A stretch of DNA of 64,000 nt from Mycolicibacterium rufum (GTDB taxonomy: Bacteria; Actinomycetota; Actinomycetes; Mycobacteriales; Mycobacteriaceae), in assembly GCF_022374875.2 (NCBI RefSeq), contig NZ_CP092427.2, positions 3,844,001 to 3,908,000 of the forward strand. Direction: 5' to 3'. A program made the translations under genes and the position numbers. Every line of letters begins with the position of its first letter. Within the stretch, counting starts at the first letter, position 1. Below the pieces are notes generated by a model, which saw only the letters and a list, made by a program, of their open reading frames with translations, was not told the origin of the DNA and made no database searches. Below, one piece after another: positions 19,332 through 29,021 of the stretch.

Positions 19332-19940
19332 ATGTCAAGCGTGACGGCAGCAGTCACTCCCAAGGGAGAACGTCGGCGGTATGCGCTGGTCAGCGCCGCT
19401 GCCGACCTGCTGTGCGAAGGCGGGTTCGACGCGGTGCGGCACCGCGCCGTGGCCCGCCGGGCCGGACTGCCGCTGGCGTCGACGACCTACTATTTTTCTT
19501 CGCTGGATGACCTGATCGCGAAAGCCGTGGAGTACGTCGGGACGCTGGAGACCCAGCACCTCCAGGACCGGGTGGCCGCGCTGTCCCGGCGCAGGCGCGG
19601 TGCCGAGTCGACCGCCGACATCCTCGTCGATCTGCTCGTCGGGGACAGTCCCGAGCGGGTGACCGAACAGCTGATCTCGCGCTACGAGCGCCTCATCGCG
19701 TGCGCCCGGCAACCAGGCCTGCGCGACATCCAGCGCAGGATCCTCAAGCACCGCACCGACGCCGTCATCGAGGTCGTCGAGCGCTGTGGCCGATCGGTGC
19801 GCGCGGAACTGCTCACCGCCCTGGTCTGCGCTGTCGACGGCGCGGTGGTGGCCGCGCTCGTCGGCGACGGCGACGGTCCGCGCGCGACGGCCCGGGCCAC
19901 CCTCATCGACGTCATCGACGTCCTCGCCCCGTTCAACTGA
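19332..19940 (+). CDS. TetR-family regulator (Rv0775-type)
   Basis: A TetR-type regulator of about 202 residues. The DNA-binding part reads RHRAVARRAGLPLASTTYYFS, with the family core AxxxAGLxxxTxYYxF. The C-terminal domain, including VTEQLISRYERLIACARQP, is helical. The start may be ATG 19332 or GTG 19341. It is divergent from the Tat esterase and is followed after 8 nt by an SDR gene, so it may control either. Synteny with Rv0774c-Rv0775 supports a link with the esterase. Confidence 0.85.
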   Translation: MSSVTAAVTPKGERRRYALVSAAADLLCEGGFDAVRHRAVARRAGLPLASTTYYFSSLDDLIAKAVEYVGTLETQHLQDRVAALSRRRRGAESTADILVDLLVGDSPERVTEQLISRYERLIACARQPGLRDIQRRILKHRTDAVIEVVERCGRSVRAELLTALVCAVDGAVVAALVGDGDGPRATARATLIDVIDVLAPFN

Positions 19941-19948
19941 CCACGGTG

Positions 19949-20935
19949 ATGACCCTCGTCGATTCCTTGGGTACGGCCGTGGACGCCCTCCTGGACCGCT
20001 CGGTCGTGTTGGGCTACACGAGGATCGGTTCCCGGGTGCGGGGCCTGTGGTGGCCCGCCGATCCCGCCCCCGATGCGATGGCCGGCAAGCGGGTGGTGGT
20101 GACCGGTGCCACGGCCGGTATCGGGGAGGCGATGGCCCGATCGTTCGCGCGGCTGGGCGCGACCGTGCACCTGCTCGGGCGGGACCCGGGCAAAGTCGGC
20201 CGGTCCGCGGCGGCCGTGCGCGCCGACGTCCCCGGCGCCGACGTGGTCGAGGAGATCTGCGACGTCGCCGATCTCGCCGCGGTCGGGTCGTGGACCGCCG
20301 ACCTGACCGCGCGCGTCGATGCACTGCACGGGCTGGTGCACAACGCCGGGGTGATGCCCAAGCAACGCGCCGAGACTTTGCAGGGTCACGAGACCCAGCT
20401 GGCCTGCCACGTGCTCGGCCCGCACCTGATGACGGAGAAGCTGCTGGAGGTGCTGCGCGCGGCGGGCGAATCGGCCGTCGTGTTCATGTCGTCCGGCGGC
20501 ATGTACAGCGCGCCGATGAAGCGTTGGAGCGCCGACGAACTCGAATCCCGGGACGGGCCGTACGACGGTGTGCGCGTCTACGCCCGGACCAAACGGATGC
20601 AGGTGGTGCTCGCCGACGCGTGGGCGAACAGGTTGAACGACAGCGGTATTCGGGTGTACAGCACGCATCCGGGGTGGGTGGAGACGCCGGGGGTCGCCGA
20701 GGCGCTTCCCGGCTTCCGCCGGCTGACCAGGCCGCTGCTGCGCGACACCACCGACGGGGCCGACACCACGGTGTGGCTGGTGGCCACCCGCCCCGACTCC
20801 GGTCCCGGCCACTTCTGGCACGACCGCGCCCAGCGGCCGACGACGTTCGGTTGGGAGCGGGGCGTGAACCCGCAGCTGGCCGCGGAGTTCTTCGACGAGG
20901 TTTCGGCGTTGGCGCTGCGGGGCACCGCCGGGTGA
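19949..20935 (+). CDS. short-chain dehydrogenase, long form
   Basis: A 328-residue SDR. An N-terminal extension of about 45 residues (with WWPADPAPD) precedes VVVTGATAGIGEAMA; this layout resembles the retinol/protochlorophyllide-reductase-like SDRs. HNAGVMPK is the NNAG block, the serine is in MSSGGMYSAP, and the catalytic pair is in VYARTKRMQ (Y-x3-K). STHPGWVETPGV follows. The stop of the TetR gene is 8 nt before GTG/ATG candidates at 19946/19949, so the pair is an operon. The substrate is unknown but probably hydrophobic. Confidence 0.85.
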   Translation: MTLVDSLGTAVDALLDRSVVLGYTRIGSRVRGLWWPADPAPDAMAGKRVVVTGATAGIGEAMARSFARLGATVHLLGRDPGKVGRSAAAVRADVPGADVVEEICDVADLAAVGSWTADLTARVDALHGLVHNAGVMPKQRAETLQGHETQLACHVLGPHLMTEKLLEVLRAAGESAVVFMSSGGMYSAPMKRWSADELESRDGPYDGVRVYARTKRMQVVLADAWANRLNDSGIRVYSTHPGWVETPGVAEALPGFRRLTRPLLRDTTDGADTTVWLVATRPDSGPGHFWHDRAQRPTTFGWERGVNPQLAAEFFDEVSALALRGTAG

Positions 20936-20976
20936 TCGATGATGGGTGAGCCGAGCGAGGAGTCAGGGGAGGCGTG

Positions 20977-22416
20977 ATGGCGGAATCATTGACGAGCCAG
21001 GAGAGTGCGGACAGACAGCCCGAGCTGAAGCGGGTGATGGGTCCGGGCCTGCTGCTGCTGTTCGTCGTCGGCGACATCCTCGGCACAGGCGTCTACGCGC
21101 TCGTCGGTGACGTGGCCGCCGAAGTCGGCGGAGCGGCGTGGGTGCCTTTCCTCATCGCGTTCGGCGTCGCGACGATCACCGCGTTCAGCTACCTCGAGCT
21201 GGTCACCAAGTATCCGCAGGCCGCGGGTGCTGCGCTGTACGCGCACAAGGCTTTCGGTATCCACTTCGTGACGTTCCTGGTGGCGTTCGTGGTGATGTGC
21301 TCCGGAATCACCTCGGCGGCAACGGCTTCCAGAGCGTTCGCGGCGAATTTCTTCGAGGGTGTCGACATCGACGCGCCCAAGCTCGGGGTGGCGCTGCTGG
21401 CGCTGGCGTTCATGGCGGCGCTGGCGGCCATCAACTTCCGCGGCGTCGGCGAGAGCGTCAAGCTCAACGTCGTGCTGACCATCGTCGAGATCACGGGCCT
21501 GGTGCTCGTGATCCTCGTCGGGATGTGGGCGTTCACCCGCGGTGGGGACGTCGACTTCTCCCGCATCGTCGCATTCGAGACGGGCGAGGAGAAGAACACC
21601 TTCCTCGCGATCACCGCGGCGACGTCACTGGCGTTCTTCGCCATGGTCGGCTTCGAGGACTCGGTGAACATGGCCGAGGAGACCAAGGATCCGGTCAACA
21701 CGTTTCCGAAGATCCTGCTGTCGGGCCTGTCGATCGCCGGTGTCGTGTACGTCCTGGTCTCGATCGTCGCGGTGGCGCTGGTGCCGATCGGGAAGCTCGA
21801 GGCCAGCGACACCCCGCTGGTCGAGGTCGTCAAGGCCGGCGCGCCCGGCCTGCCCATCGACAGCATCCTGCCGTTCATCACGATGTTCGCGGTGTCGAAC
21901 ACCGCGCTGATCAACATGCTGATGGCCAGCCGGCTCATCTACGGCATGGCGCGCCAGCACGTGCTGCCGCCCGTGCTCGGGACGGTGCACCCGAAGCGGC
22001 GCTCGCCGTGGGTGGCGATCCTGTTCACCACGCTGATCGCGTTCGGCTTGATCCTCTACGTGAGTGCGTTCGCGAGCAGCAACGCGATCTCCGTGCTCGG
22101 CGGCACCACGAGCCTGCTGCTGCTCGCCGTGTTCGCGGTCGTCAACGTCGCGGTGTTGGTGTTGCGACGCGACGTGCGCCAGGCGGGCGGGCACTTCACC
22201 ACCCCGACGATCCTGCCGGTCATCGGGTTCGTGGTGTCGCTGTACCTGGTGACGCCTCTGTCGGGCCGGCCCGCGCAGCAGTACGTCGTCGCCGGTGCGC
22301 TGGTCGCCCTCGGCGTGGTGCTGTTCTTCATCACCCAGCTGATCAACAAGCAGCTCGGCATCCGCGACGCCCGCATCACCGACCCGACCCACCTGGGCGC
22401 CGGCCCGAACGACTGA
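20977..22416 (+). CDS. APC-superfamily amino-acid permease
   Basis: A 479-residue integral membrane transporter with about 12 hydrophobic segments. The first segment, GPGLLLLFVVGDILGTGVYAL, carries the family's unwound GxG substrate-binding turn. FFAMVGFEDSVNMAEETKDP is the segment-6 region with its conserved phenylalanine, glutamate and following ETKDP loop. It imports an amino acid or amine, probably with H+. ATG 20977 follows AGGGGAGG by 4 nt; GTG 20974 is an alternative. It is convergent with relZ and the two are separated by a strong hairpin. Confidence 0.9.
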   Translation: MAESLTSQESADRQPELKRVMGPGLLLLFVVGDILGTGVYALVGDVAAEVGGAAWVPFLIAFGVATITAFSYLELVTKYPQAAGAALYAHKAFGIHFVTFLVAFVVMCSGITSAATASRAFAANFFEGVDIDAPKLGVALLALAFMAALAAINFRGVGESVKLNVVLTIVEITGLVLVILVGMWAFTRGGDVDFSRIVAFETGEEKNTFLAITAATSLAFFAMVGFEDSVNMAEETKDPVNTFPKILLSGLSIAGVVYVLVSIVAVALVPIGKLEASDTPLVEVVKAGAPGLPIDSILPFITMFAVSNTALINMLMASRLIYGMARQHVLPPVLGTVHPKRRSPWVAILFTTLIAFGLILYVSAFASSNAISVLGGTTSLLLLAVFAVVNVAVLVLRRDVRQAGGHFTTPTILPVIGFVVSLYLVTPLSGRPAQQYVVAGALVALGVVLFFITQLINKQLGIRDARITDPTHLGAGPND

Positions 22417-22423
22417 GTAGCCG

Positions 22424-22479
22424 CTGGTGTGCGTCCAGATCGTCTCCGGGGTCGGGAACGCGATCTGTGCGCACACCAG
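22424..22479. terminator. long hairpin between convergent permease and relZ (bidirectional terminator)
   Basis: CTGGTGTGCG (22424-22433) pairs with CGCACACCAG (22470-22479), and after a 2x2 internal loop CAGATCG pairs with CGATCTG, around an 18-nt loop. That is 17 bp in total, without a T-run, as is usual for mycobacteria. It serves both convergent genes. Confidence 0.7.
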
Positions 22480-22488
22480 GCTGACGGC

Positions 22489-24201
22489 TCACTTCCCGGA
22501 GAGCCGCGCAGACCTGTTCTCCAGCAATCGGATTCGATGCGCATTCCCGGGCAGGTCGATGTAGCGCGCGCCGTAGACCGCCAGCAGCGCATCGTCGAGG
22601 CGACGCACGGCGCCGGCGGGGAAGCGGTAGTCCATCGCGGCGTTCACGGCGTCGGTGTCGACCCCCGCCAGCATGGTGTCGACCTCGTCGATCGAGTCGA
22701 TGCCCAGATCCAGCAGCAGCCCCGCCATCCAGCCGTAGTGGTCGGTCCGGGACCAGCCGGCGTCAGGAAAGCGGTTCGCCAGATAGGTCGCCAGCACCGG
22801 CGTCGGGATGCCCGCGTCGCCGGCCGCCTGCGGGCGTTCCGACGGCGTCGTCGACCGCAGCCGCTCGCGGATCGCCGAGAACTCCAGATCGGCCAACTCC
22901 AGCAGCCCGGCGGCCAGCGTGAACCGCCTGTCCAGGTCGGGGGCGTCCTCCTCCGGGATCGACCCCTTGTAGCGCACGTCGTGCTCGAACTCGGCCCACG
23001 CGTGCTGCAGGATCGTGCGCACCTGCACCGAGGCCGGCTGCTGCTCGCCCTCGATGCCCAGCAGCAGGTGCCGGCTCGCATAGCCCCAACGGCCCTCACT
23101 GGCCGTCTCCACACCCATGTCGCGGTCGTCGAGCAACCGCATCTCCTCCCCGAGCAGCCGGGCCACCGCGGCCACGTCGTCGCGCAGATAGGTGATCACC
23201 CGCAGCCCGATCTGGTCGGTGATCTCCGAGAGCGGATCGGCGTACAGCCGGCGCCCGTCGACGTGCCGGTCGGCCTTGGCCGCGAACGAGGCCACCGACT
23301 TGGTCCGCGCCGTCACGCTCAGGTAGTTGATGCCCGCGTCGTCGAGCAGCGCCGTCACCGCGCTCAGATAGCGATCGGTGGACGCCACCAGCGCAGGGCG
23401 CCGCTCGGCGTAGGTGGCGATCGCATCGTGCACCGCCCCCGGCGTCGGCTCCGGTGGTGCGGGCTCCAGATCCCCGGGCAGCGTCGGGGTCACGATGACG
23501 CCGGTCTCGGTGTCCCCGTAACACGTCACACCCTCGGGTCGGCGCGCGGCGTACAGCGCCACGTAGGCGCACATCACCGCGTCGACCGGATCCTCGACGC
23601 GGCGCAATTCGCTTTTCCGCTCGGCGTTCTCGGCCATCGCGCGCAGCTGCGCCCAGTCGGCCGACTCGCTCACCCGCATCGACGGCTCGGCGGTGGCCAG
23701 GCTCTCGATCAGTTCGATCAGCCGCAGCAGTTCCGCGCGCAGTTGCGCCACGGTGCGGCCCGGCTTGGCCTTGTACTTCAGCGTGCGGCCCAACCGGAAC
23801 AGCGCCACCGTCGCCGCATGGGGATACACCTCCAGCGCGCGCCGCGGCGCCCCTGACCGCGGATCGATGTCGAGGTCGAGCGCCTCGACCAGCCGGCCCG
23901 CGCGGGTGCCGTCGGCGAACTCCGGCTTGCCCGTGTTCGACGGGTGCGCACCGGCCTGGAACCGTGCGAAGTCCGCGTTCAGCGCCCGCTCGGCGGGGCG
24001 CTGACCGGTGGCGTTGGTGACGATGATCGGCGCATCGATGCCGACGACGCAGTCGCCCTCCACATAGGGCGCCAGCGCGGACCGGATGCTGGCGTCGTCG
24101 GTGACGGCCGAGGCCGTCACCAGCCGGCCGGCGTCGTCGACGACGGCGACCCCGGTGGGTTTGCGCTGCCCCCAGGCCAGGTCCAGACCGACGAAATACA
24201 T
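22489..24201 (-). CDS. relZ: RelZ: RNase HII-like (DUF429) / (p)ppGpp synthetase fusion
   Basis: A 570-residue two-domain protein. Residues 1-230 are the DUF429 domain described as RNase HII-like: MYFVGLDLAWG, an acidic GIDAPIIV and VYPHAATVALF. Residues about 265-430 are a RelA/SpoT synthetase domain: VTARTKSVASF, DQIGLRVITY (with the conserved Asp and Arg) and VQVRTILQHAWAEFEHD, the classic V/EQxRT...HAWAE block. There is no HD hydrolase domain. This is the arrangement described for M. smegmatis RelZ (MS_RHII-RSD), which makes (p)ppGpp and cleaves RNA in RNA-DNA hybrids, linking R-loop stress to the stringent response. The remaining C-terminal part is helical. M. tuberculosis appears to keep only a shorter protein (Rv0776c) here. 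It is divergent from purB. Confidence 0.88.
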   Translation of the reverse strand: MYFVGLDLAWGQRKPTGVAVVDDAGRLVTASAVTDDASIRSALAPYVEGDCVVGIDAPIIVTNATGQRPAERALNADFARFQAGAHPSNTGKPEFADGTRAGRLVEALDLDIDPRSGAPRRALEVYPHAATVALFRLGRTLKYKAKPGRTVAQLRAELLRLIELIESLATAEPSMRVSESADWAQLRAMAENAERKSELRRVEDPVDAVMCAYVALYAARRPEGVTCYGDTETGVIVTPTLPGDLEPAPPEPTPGAVHDAIATYAERRPALVASTDRYLSAVTALLDDAGINYLSVTARTKSVASFAAKADRHVDGRRLYADPLSEITDQIGLRVITYLRDDVAAVARLLGEEMRLLDDRDMGVETASEGRWGYASRHLLLGIEGEQQPASVQVRTILQHAWAEFEHDVRYKGSIPEEDAPDLDRRFTLAAGLLELADLEFSAIRERLRSTTPSERPQAAGDAGIPTPVLATYLANRFPDAGWSRTDHYGWMAGLLLDLGIDSIDEVDTMLAGVDTDAVNAAMDYRFPAGAVRRLDDALLAVYGARYIDLPGNAHRIRLLENRSARLSGK

Positions 24202-24219
24202 GGCCCCTACTGTGCCCGA

Positions 24220-24225
24220 TAGGCT
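24220..24225 (+). promoter_or_regulatory. -10 element of purB
   Basis: TAGGCT followed by 8 nt and the GTG at 24234. The same hexamer precedes purC. Confidence 0.5.
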
Positions 24226-24233
24226 GTTGGGCC

Positions 24234-25652
24234 GTGAGCATCCCTAACGTCCTGGCCAGTCGCTACGCCAGCGAGGAGATGGTCGCCATCTGGTCGCCGC
24301 AGGCCAAGATCGTCGCCGAGCGCCGGTTGTGGCTGGCGGTGCTGCGCGCGCAGGCCGAACTCGGGGTGGACGTGCCCGACGGCGTGGTCGACGACTACGA
24401 GCGTGTGCTCACCGACGTCGACCTGGACTCGATCGCTGCCCGCGAGCGGGTGCTGCGCCACGACGTCAAGGCGCGCATCGAGGAGTTCAACGCCCTCGCC
24501 GGCCACGAGCACGTGCACAAGGGCATGACCAGCCGCGACCTCACCGAGAACGTCGAGCAGATGCAGATCCGGCGCTCGCTGCAACTGGTGCACGCCCGCG
24601 GCGTCGCCGTCGTCGCCCGACTGGCCGAACGCGCCGCGCTCTACCGCGACCTGGTGATGGCCGGCCGCAGCCACAACGTCGCCGCGCAGGCCACCACCTT
24701 GGGCAAGCGGTTCGCGTCGGCGGCCGAGGAGACGCTGGTGGCGCTGCAGCGGGTCAGTGAGCTCATCGACCGCTACCCGCTGCGCGGCATCAAGGGCCCG
24801 ATGGGCACCGCTCAGGACATGCTCGACCTGTTCGACGGCGACACCAACCGGCTGGCCGAGCTCGAGACCCGGGTCGCCCAGTTCCTCGGGTTCACCGAGA
24901 TCCTCACCAGTGTCGGTCAGGTGTACCCGCGCTCCCTGGACCACGACGCGGTCTCCGCGCTGGTGCAGCTGGGTGCCGGACCGTCCTCGCTGGCCCACAC
25001 CATCCGCCTGATGGCCGGCCACGAACTGGTGACCGAGGGCTTCGCCCCGGGTCAGGTCGGGTCGTCGGCCATGCCGCACAAGATGAACACCCGCAGCTGC
25101 GAACGGGTCAACGGACTGCAGGTCGTGTTGCGCGGATACGCCTCCATGGCAGCCGAATTGGCGGGTGCGCAGTGGAACGAGGGCGACGTGTTCTGTTCGG
25201 TGGTGCGCCGGGTCGCGCTGCCCGACGCGTTCTTCGCGCTCGACGGGCAGACCGAGACCTTCCTGACCGTTCTCGACGAGTTCGGCGCCTATCCGGCGGT
25301 GATCCAGCGTGAACTGGACCGCTACCTGCCGTTCCTGGCGACGACGCGCATGTTGATCGCCGCGGTGCGCGCGGGAGTGGGCCGGGAGACCGCCCACGAG
25401 GTGATCAAGGAGCACGCGGTCGCGGTGGCGCTGGCGATGCGCGAGCGCGGTGCCGAACCCGACCTGCTCGACCGGTTGGCGGCCGATCCGAGGTTGCCGC
25501 TGGACCGGGCCGCACTCGACGCCGCGCTGGCCGACAAGCAGGTCTTCACCGGCGCCGCGGCCGACCAGGTCGACCGGGTGGTCGCCGCCGTCGACGATCT
25601 GGTCGCGCGCTACCCCGACGCGGCCGCCTACACCTCCGGCGCGATCCTGTGA
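24234..25652 (+). CDS. purB: adenylosuccinate lyase
   Basis: A 472-residue fumarase/aspartase-superfamily enzyme. It releases fumarate from SAICAR and from adenylosuccinate, so it serves both the common and the AMP branch of purine synthesis. The signature [10 protein letters not shown], with the catalytic serine, is near residue 276; [15 protein letters not shown] is the conserved first block and GRSHNVAAQ the second, with a catalytic histidine. GTG 24234 is chosen because of the -10 8 nt upstream and the normal [13 protein letters not shown] start. Its stop overlaps the cyp126 start (GTGA), a pair conserved in M. tuberculosis. Confidence 0.97.
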   Translation: MSIPNVLASRYASEEMVAIWSPQAKIVAERRLWLAVLRAQAELGVDVPDGVVDDYERVLTDVDLDSIAARERVLRHDVKARIEEFNALAGHEHVHKGMTSRDLTENVEQMQIRRSLQLVHARGVAVVARLAERAALYRDLVMAGRSHNVAAQATTLGKRFASAAEETLVALQRVSELIDRYPLRGIKGPMGTAQDMLDLFDGDTNRLAELETRVAQFLGFTEILTSVGQVYPRSLDHDAVSALVQLGAGPSSLAHTIRLMAGHELVTEGFAPGQVGSSAMPHKMNTRSCERVNGLQVVLRGYASMAAELAGAQWNEGDVFCSVVRRVALPDAFFALDGQTETFLTVLDEFGAYPAVIQRELDRYLPFLATTRMLIAAVRAGVGRETAHEVIKEHAVAVALAMRERGAEPDLLDRLAADPRLPLDRAALDAALADKQVFTGAAADQVDRVVAAVDDLVARYPDAAAYTSGAIL

Positions 25653-26890
25653 CGGTGACCGCGGAGGCTTCGACTTCCGGGTGGCGCGGGATCGACTTCA
25701 CCGATCTCGACAACTTCGCCGCGGGTTTTCCGCACCACCTGTTCGCCCTGCACCGCGAGCAGGCGCCGGTGTACTGGCACGAACCGACCGAGAACACCCC
25801 CGACGGCGAGGGCTTCTGGTCGGTCGCCACGCACGCCGAAACCCTTGCCGTGCTGCGGGATCCGGAGACGTACTCATCGGTGACCGGCGGCGACCGTGCG
25901 TTCGGCGGCACGCTGCTGCAGGACCTGTCGATCGCCGGTCAGCTGCTCAACATGATGGACGATCCGCGCCACGCCGCGGTGCGCCGGCTCGTCAGCTCCG
26001 GGCTGACCCCCCGGATGATCCGCCGCGTCGAGGACGACCTGCGTGCGCGGGCGCGCCGCCTGCTGGACGACATTCCAGTTGCCGAACCGTTCGACTTCGT
26101 CACCGACATCGCCGCCGAGGTGCCGATGCAGATGATCTGCATCCTGCTGGGAGTGCCCGAATCCGAACGGCATTGGCTCTTCGAGGCGATCGAACCGAGC
26201 TTCGACTTCGGGGGCTCCCGGCGGGCCGCGATCACCCGGCTCTCGGTCGAGGAGGCCGGCTCGCGAATGTTCGCCTACGGTCAGGAGTTGATCGCGGCGA
26301 AGAAGGCGGCGCCGGGCGACGACATGCTCTCGGTGGTGGTGAACTCCGCGGATCCGGCCCTGACCGACATCGAGAGCTACCTGTTCTTCAACCTGCTCTT
26401 CAGCGCCGGTGCCGAGACCACCCGTAATGCGATCGCCGGCGGATTGCTGGCCCTGGTCGAGAACCCGCACGCGTACGCCGCGCTGCGCGCGGATCCGGAG
26501 TTGCTGCCGACGGCCATCGAGGAGATGGTGCGCTGGACTTCACCGTCACCGTCCAAGCGGCGCACCGCCACCCGAGCGGCGACCCTGGGCGGGCACCGCG
26601 TCGAGCCCGGGCAGAAAGTCCTGGTCTGGGAGGGGTCGGCGAACCGCGACGCCGCGGTGTTCGCCGAGCCCGACCGGTTCGACATCGCACGCAGCCCCAA
26701 CCCGCACCTCGGTTTCGGCCAGGGCGTGCACTACTGCCTGGGCGCAAACCTGGCCCGGCTCGAGTTGCGGGTGATCTTCGAAGAACTTCTCAGCCGGTTC
26801 TCGTCGGTGCGGCTCGCGTCGCCGGTCGAGTGGACCCGCAGCAACCGGCACACCGGCATCCGGCACCTGGTGGTCGAGGCTGATGAGTGA
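25649..26890 (+). CDS. cyp126: cytochrome P450 CYP126
   Basis: A 413-residue P450. The N-terminal block [20 protein letters not shown] and the block [18 protein letters not shown] match my memory of M. tuberculosis CYP126 nearly residue for residue. The I-helix is [14 protein letters not shown] (about 252-265), the ExxR-region [17 protein letters not shown], and the haem loop [17 protein letters not shown] has its cysteine near 362. Its GTG overlaps the purB stop (GTGA), which makes translational coupling to a purine enzyme likely. This conserved linkage, and reports that CYP126 binds ketoconazole-like azoles, are the main clues; the substrate is unknown. Confidence 0.95.
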   Translation: MTVTAEASTSGWRGIDFTDLDNFAAGFPHHLFALHREQAPVYWHEPTENTPDGEGFWSVATHAETLAVLRDPETYSSVTGGDRAFGGTLLQDLSIAGQLLNMMDDPRHAAVRRLVSSGLTPRMIRRVEDDLRARARRLLDDIPVAEPFDFVTDIAAEVPMQMICILLGVPESERHWLFEAIEPSFDFGGSRRAAITRLSVEEAGSRMFAYGQELIAAKKAAPGDDMLSVVVNSADPALTDIESYLFFNLLFSAGAETTRNAIAGGLLALVENPHAYAALRADPELLPTAIEEMVRWTSPSPSKRRTATRAATLGGHRVEPGQKVLVWEGSANRDAAVFAEPDRFDIARSPNPHLGFGQGVHYCLGANLARLELRVIFEELLSRFSSVRLASPVEWTRSNRHTGIRHLVVEADE

Positions 26891-27446
26891 CCACCCGGAG
26901 CTGAGGGTCTCCGACGCCGACCGGGCCGCGGTCACGCGGATGCTCGAAGGCGCTGTCGGACAGGGCATGCTGGACCTCGACGAGTACAGCGAGCGCGTCG
27001 ACGCTGTGCTGGCCGCCCGGACCCGGCGCGATCTCGACGCGGTGATCGCCGACCTGCCGCTGAACCGGCAGCCCGCCGCGCCGCCGCAGCAGCTGCGCAG
27101 CTGGATGTCGAGCATCACCCGGAAGGGGCAGTGGACGGTTCCGCCGCGGCTGCGCCTGGTCACCCGAATGTGTTCCACCACGCTCGATTTCACGACGGCG
27201 GTGGTGCAGAACCCGGTGGTGCACATCGACGTCGACGACTACTTCGGCTCCACCGAGCTGATCCTGCCCGACAGCGCCACCGCCGACGTCGACGGCGTCG
27301 CGAACCTCGCCGCCTCGACCACGGTCAAGGTGACCGGCAGCCCGCCGTCGCACCGGCTGCACATCGTGGTCACCGGTCGGGTGCGGTTCGGCTCGCTGAC
27401 GGTCCGGCACCCGTTCAGCACGACGCTGCGGCGCTTCCTCGGTTAA
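26883..27446 (+). CDS. DUF1707 domain protein
   Basis: A 187-residue protein without predicted membrane segments. The first 60 residues are a DUF1707/SHOCT-like unit: [35 protein letters not shown] and [10 protein letters not shown]. The C-terminal half is beta-rich ([15 protein letters not shown]) and resembles the cell-wall-active antibiotic response/LiaF C-terminal repeat. Such proteins are thought to act in envelope-stress sensing; the role here is unproven. Its ATG lies 8 nt inside the cyp126 3' end, so purB, cyp126 and this gene form one coupled unit. Its TAA stop interlocks with that of the convergent gene (TTAA). Confidence 0.85.
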   Translation: MSDHPELRVSDADRAAVTRMLEGAVGQGMLDLDEYSERVDAVLAARTRRDLDAVIADLPLNRQPAAPPQQLRSWMSSITRKGQWTVPPRLRLVTRMCSTTLDFTTAVVQNPVVHIDVDDYFGSTELILPDSATADVDGVANLAASTTVKVTGSPPSHRLHIVVTGRVRFGSLTVRHPFSTTLRRFLG

Positions 27447-28075
27447 CCCGCCCGACGCAGGTTGGCCGCGCGGACACCCGTCGCCCGCAGTTCCAAGGCG
27501 GCCAGCCCGCGGATCGCGGCGCGGTCCTGACTGCGCCACGCCCCCACCGGGTCCGCGCTGACCGCGGCGAGCTTGGGCAGCGGCCGGTTCGCCAGCGCCC
27601 TCAGCGCCAGCAGTTCCTCGCCGGCCGCAGTCGACGCCAGCGTGATCGCGGTCCACTGACGCCGGAAGAACCGCACCCGCAGGAACAGCCACGGCATCAT
27701 CAGCGCGAGGATCGGCGGCGCGGCGACGGCCAGCGCCAGCAGCCAGGCCAGCCAGCCGGCGGTCACGCCCAGTGACTGCCCGGCGCCGGCGATCTCCCGG
27801 GCGGCGTCACCTGCCGCGCTGAGCGGCTTGGCCAGCGAATCACCGATCAAGGGGACGTCGTCGGCGCTGTTGCCGGCCGAGTCCAGGTTGCCCGCGACCC
27901 CGTTGGCGCCGCTCTCCACCCGGTAGCCGAACTCGGCGATCGTGGCGACCGCCGAGTGCACCGCCATGCCGATGAACACCCAGACCGCCGTCCAGCCGAT
28001 CATTACCAGATCGATGAACAGCTGGGAGAGCAGCCGGCCTGGTGTCGAGGCATAGGGAACCCACCGCGATTTCAT
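27443..28075 (-). CDS. two-segment membrane protein (Rv0779c-type)
   Basis: A membrane protein of about 210 residues with no known function. Hydrophobic segments are at about 18-44 (LFIDLVMIGWTAVWVFIGMAV) and about 105-132 (WLAWLLALAVAAPPILALMM), separated by a Gly/Ala-rich periplasmic loop. The C-terminus is Arg-rich and cytoplasmic. ATG 28075 (MKSRWVPY) is preferred; GTG 28087 is possible. It matches Rv0779c in position, between the cyp126 group and purC, and is divergent from purC. Its stop forms a palindromic TTAA with the DUF1707 gene. Confidence 0.78.
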   Translation of the reverse strand: MKSRWVPYASTPGRLLSQLFIDLVMIGWTAVWVFIGMAVHSAVATIAEFGYRVESGANGVAGNLDSAGNSADDVPLIGDSLAKPLSAAGDAAREIAGAGQSLGVTAGWLAWLLALAVAAPPILALMMPWLFLRVRFFRRQWTAITLASTAAGEELLALRALANRPLPKLAAVSADPVGAWRSQDRAAIRGLAALELRATGVRAANLRRAG

Positions 28076-28115
28076 GCGATCGATCACAGCACACAGACCG
28101 TCTCCGGTGGCCCGA

Positions 28116-28121
28116 TAGGCT
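28116..28121 (+). promoter_or_regulatory. -10 element of purC
   Basis: TAGGCT followed by 6 nt and the ATG at 28128; leaderless spacing. Confidence 0.55.
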
Positions 28122-28127
28122 GACCCG

Positions 28128-29021
28128 ATGCGCCCCGCTCTGTCCGACTATCAGCACGTGGCCAGCGGCAAGGTTCGCGAGATCTACCGCGTGGACGACC
28201 GGCACCTGCTGTTCGTCGCCACCGACCGGATCTCGGCCTACGACTACATCCTCGACAGCGAGATCCCCGACAAAGGTCGCATCCTGACCGCGATGAGCGT
28301 GTTCTTCTTCGACCACCTTCAGGTGCCTCATCACCTGGCCGGTCCGCCCGACGACGCCCGCATCCCTGGCGAGGTGCTCGGCCGTGCGCTGGTGGTCCGG
28401 CAGCTGGAGATGCTGCCCGTCGAGGCGGTGGCCCGTGGCTACCTCACCGGATCGGGATTGATCGACTACCAGAACACCGGCAGCGTCTGCGGTATCCCGC
28501 TGCCCTCCGGACTGGTGGAAGCCAGTCGCTTCGCCGAGCCGCTGTTCACGCCGGCGACCAAGGCCGAGCTCGGCGAGCACGACGTCAACATCACCTTCGA
28601 CGACGTCGTCGGCCTGATCGGCGCGCAGCGCGCCGGAGAACTGCGCGACCGGACGCTGCAGACCTACCGCCGCGGCGCTGAGCACGCCCTGAGCAAGGGC
28701 ATCATCGTCGCCGACACCAAGTTCGAGTTCGGCATCGACGACAACGGTGAACTCGTCCTCGCCGACGAAGTGTTCACCCCCGACTCCTCGCGCTACTGGC
28801 GCGCCGACGACTACCGCGAAGGCACCGTGCAGAACAGCTTCGACAAACAGTTCGTCCGCAACTGGCTGACCGGCCCCGAATCAGGCTGGGACCGCCACGG
28901 CGATCAACCGCCGCCACCGCTGCCCGCGGACATCGTCGACGCCACCCGGTCCCGGTACATCGAAGCCTACGAGCGCATCTCGGGTCTGCGTTTCGACGAC
29001 TGGATCGGAGGGCAGCGGTGA
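28128..29021 (+). CDS. purC: SAICAR synthetase
   Basis: A 297-residue enzyme that joins aspartate to CAIR in purine synthesis. Conserved blocks are [40 protein letters not shown] and [10 protein letters not shown] followed by [14 protein letters not shown]. Its length fits the single-domain bacterial form. The stop overlaps the ptrB start (GTGA), so the peptidase is translated with it, an arrangement also found in M. tuberculosis. Confidence 0.97.
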   Translation: MRPALSDYQHVASGKVREIYRVDDRHLLFVATDRISAYDYILDSEIPDKGRILTAMSVFFFDHLQVPHHLAGPPDDARIPGEVLGRALVVRQLEMLPVEAVARGYLTGSGLIDYQNTGSVCGIPLPSGLVEASRFAEPLFTPATKAELGEHDVNITFDDVVGLIGAQRAGELRDRTLQTYRRGAEHALSKGIIVADTKFEFGIDDNGELVLADEVFTPDSSRYWRADDYREGTVQNSFDKQFVRNWLTGPESGWDRHGDQPPPPLPADIVDATRSRYIEAYERISGLRFDDWIGGQR

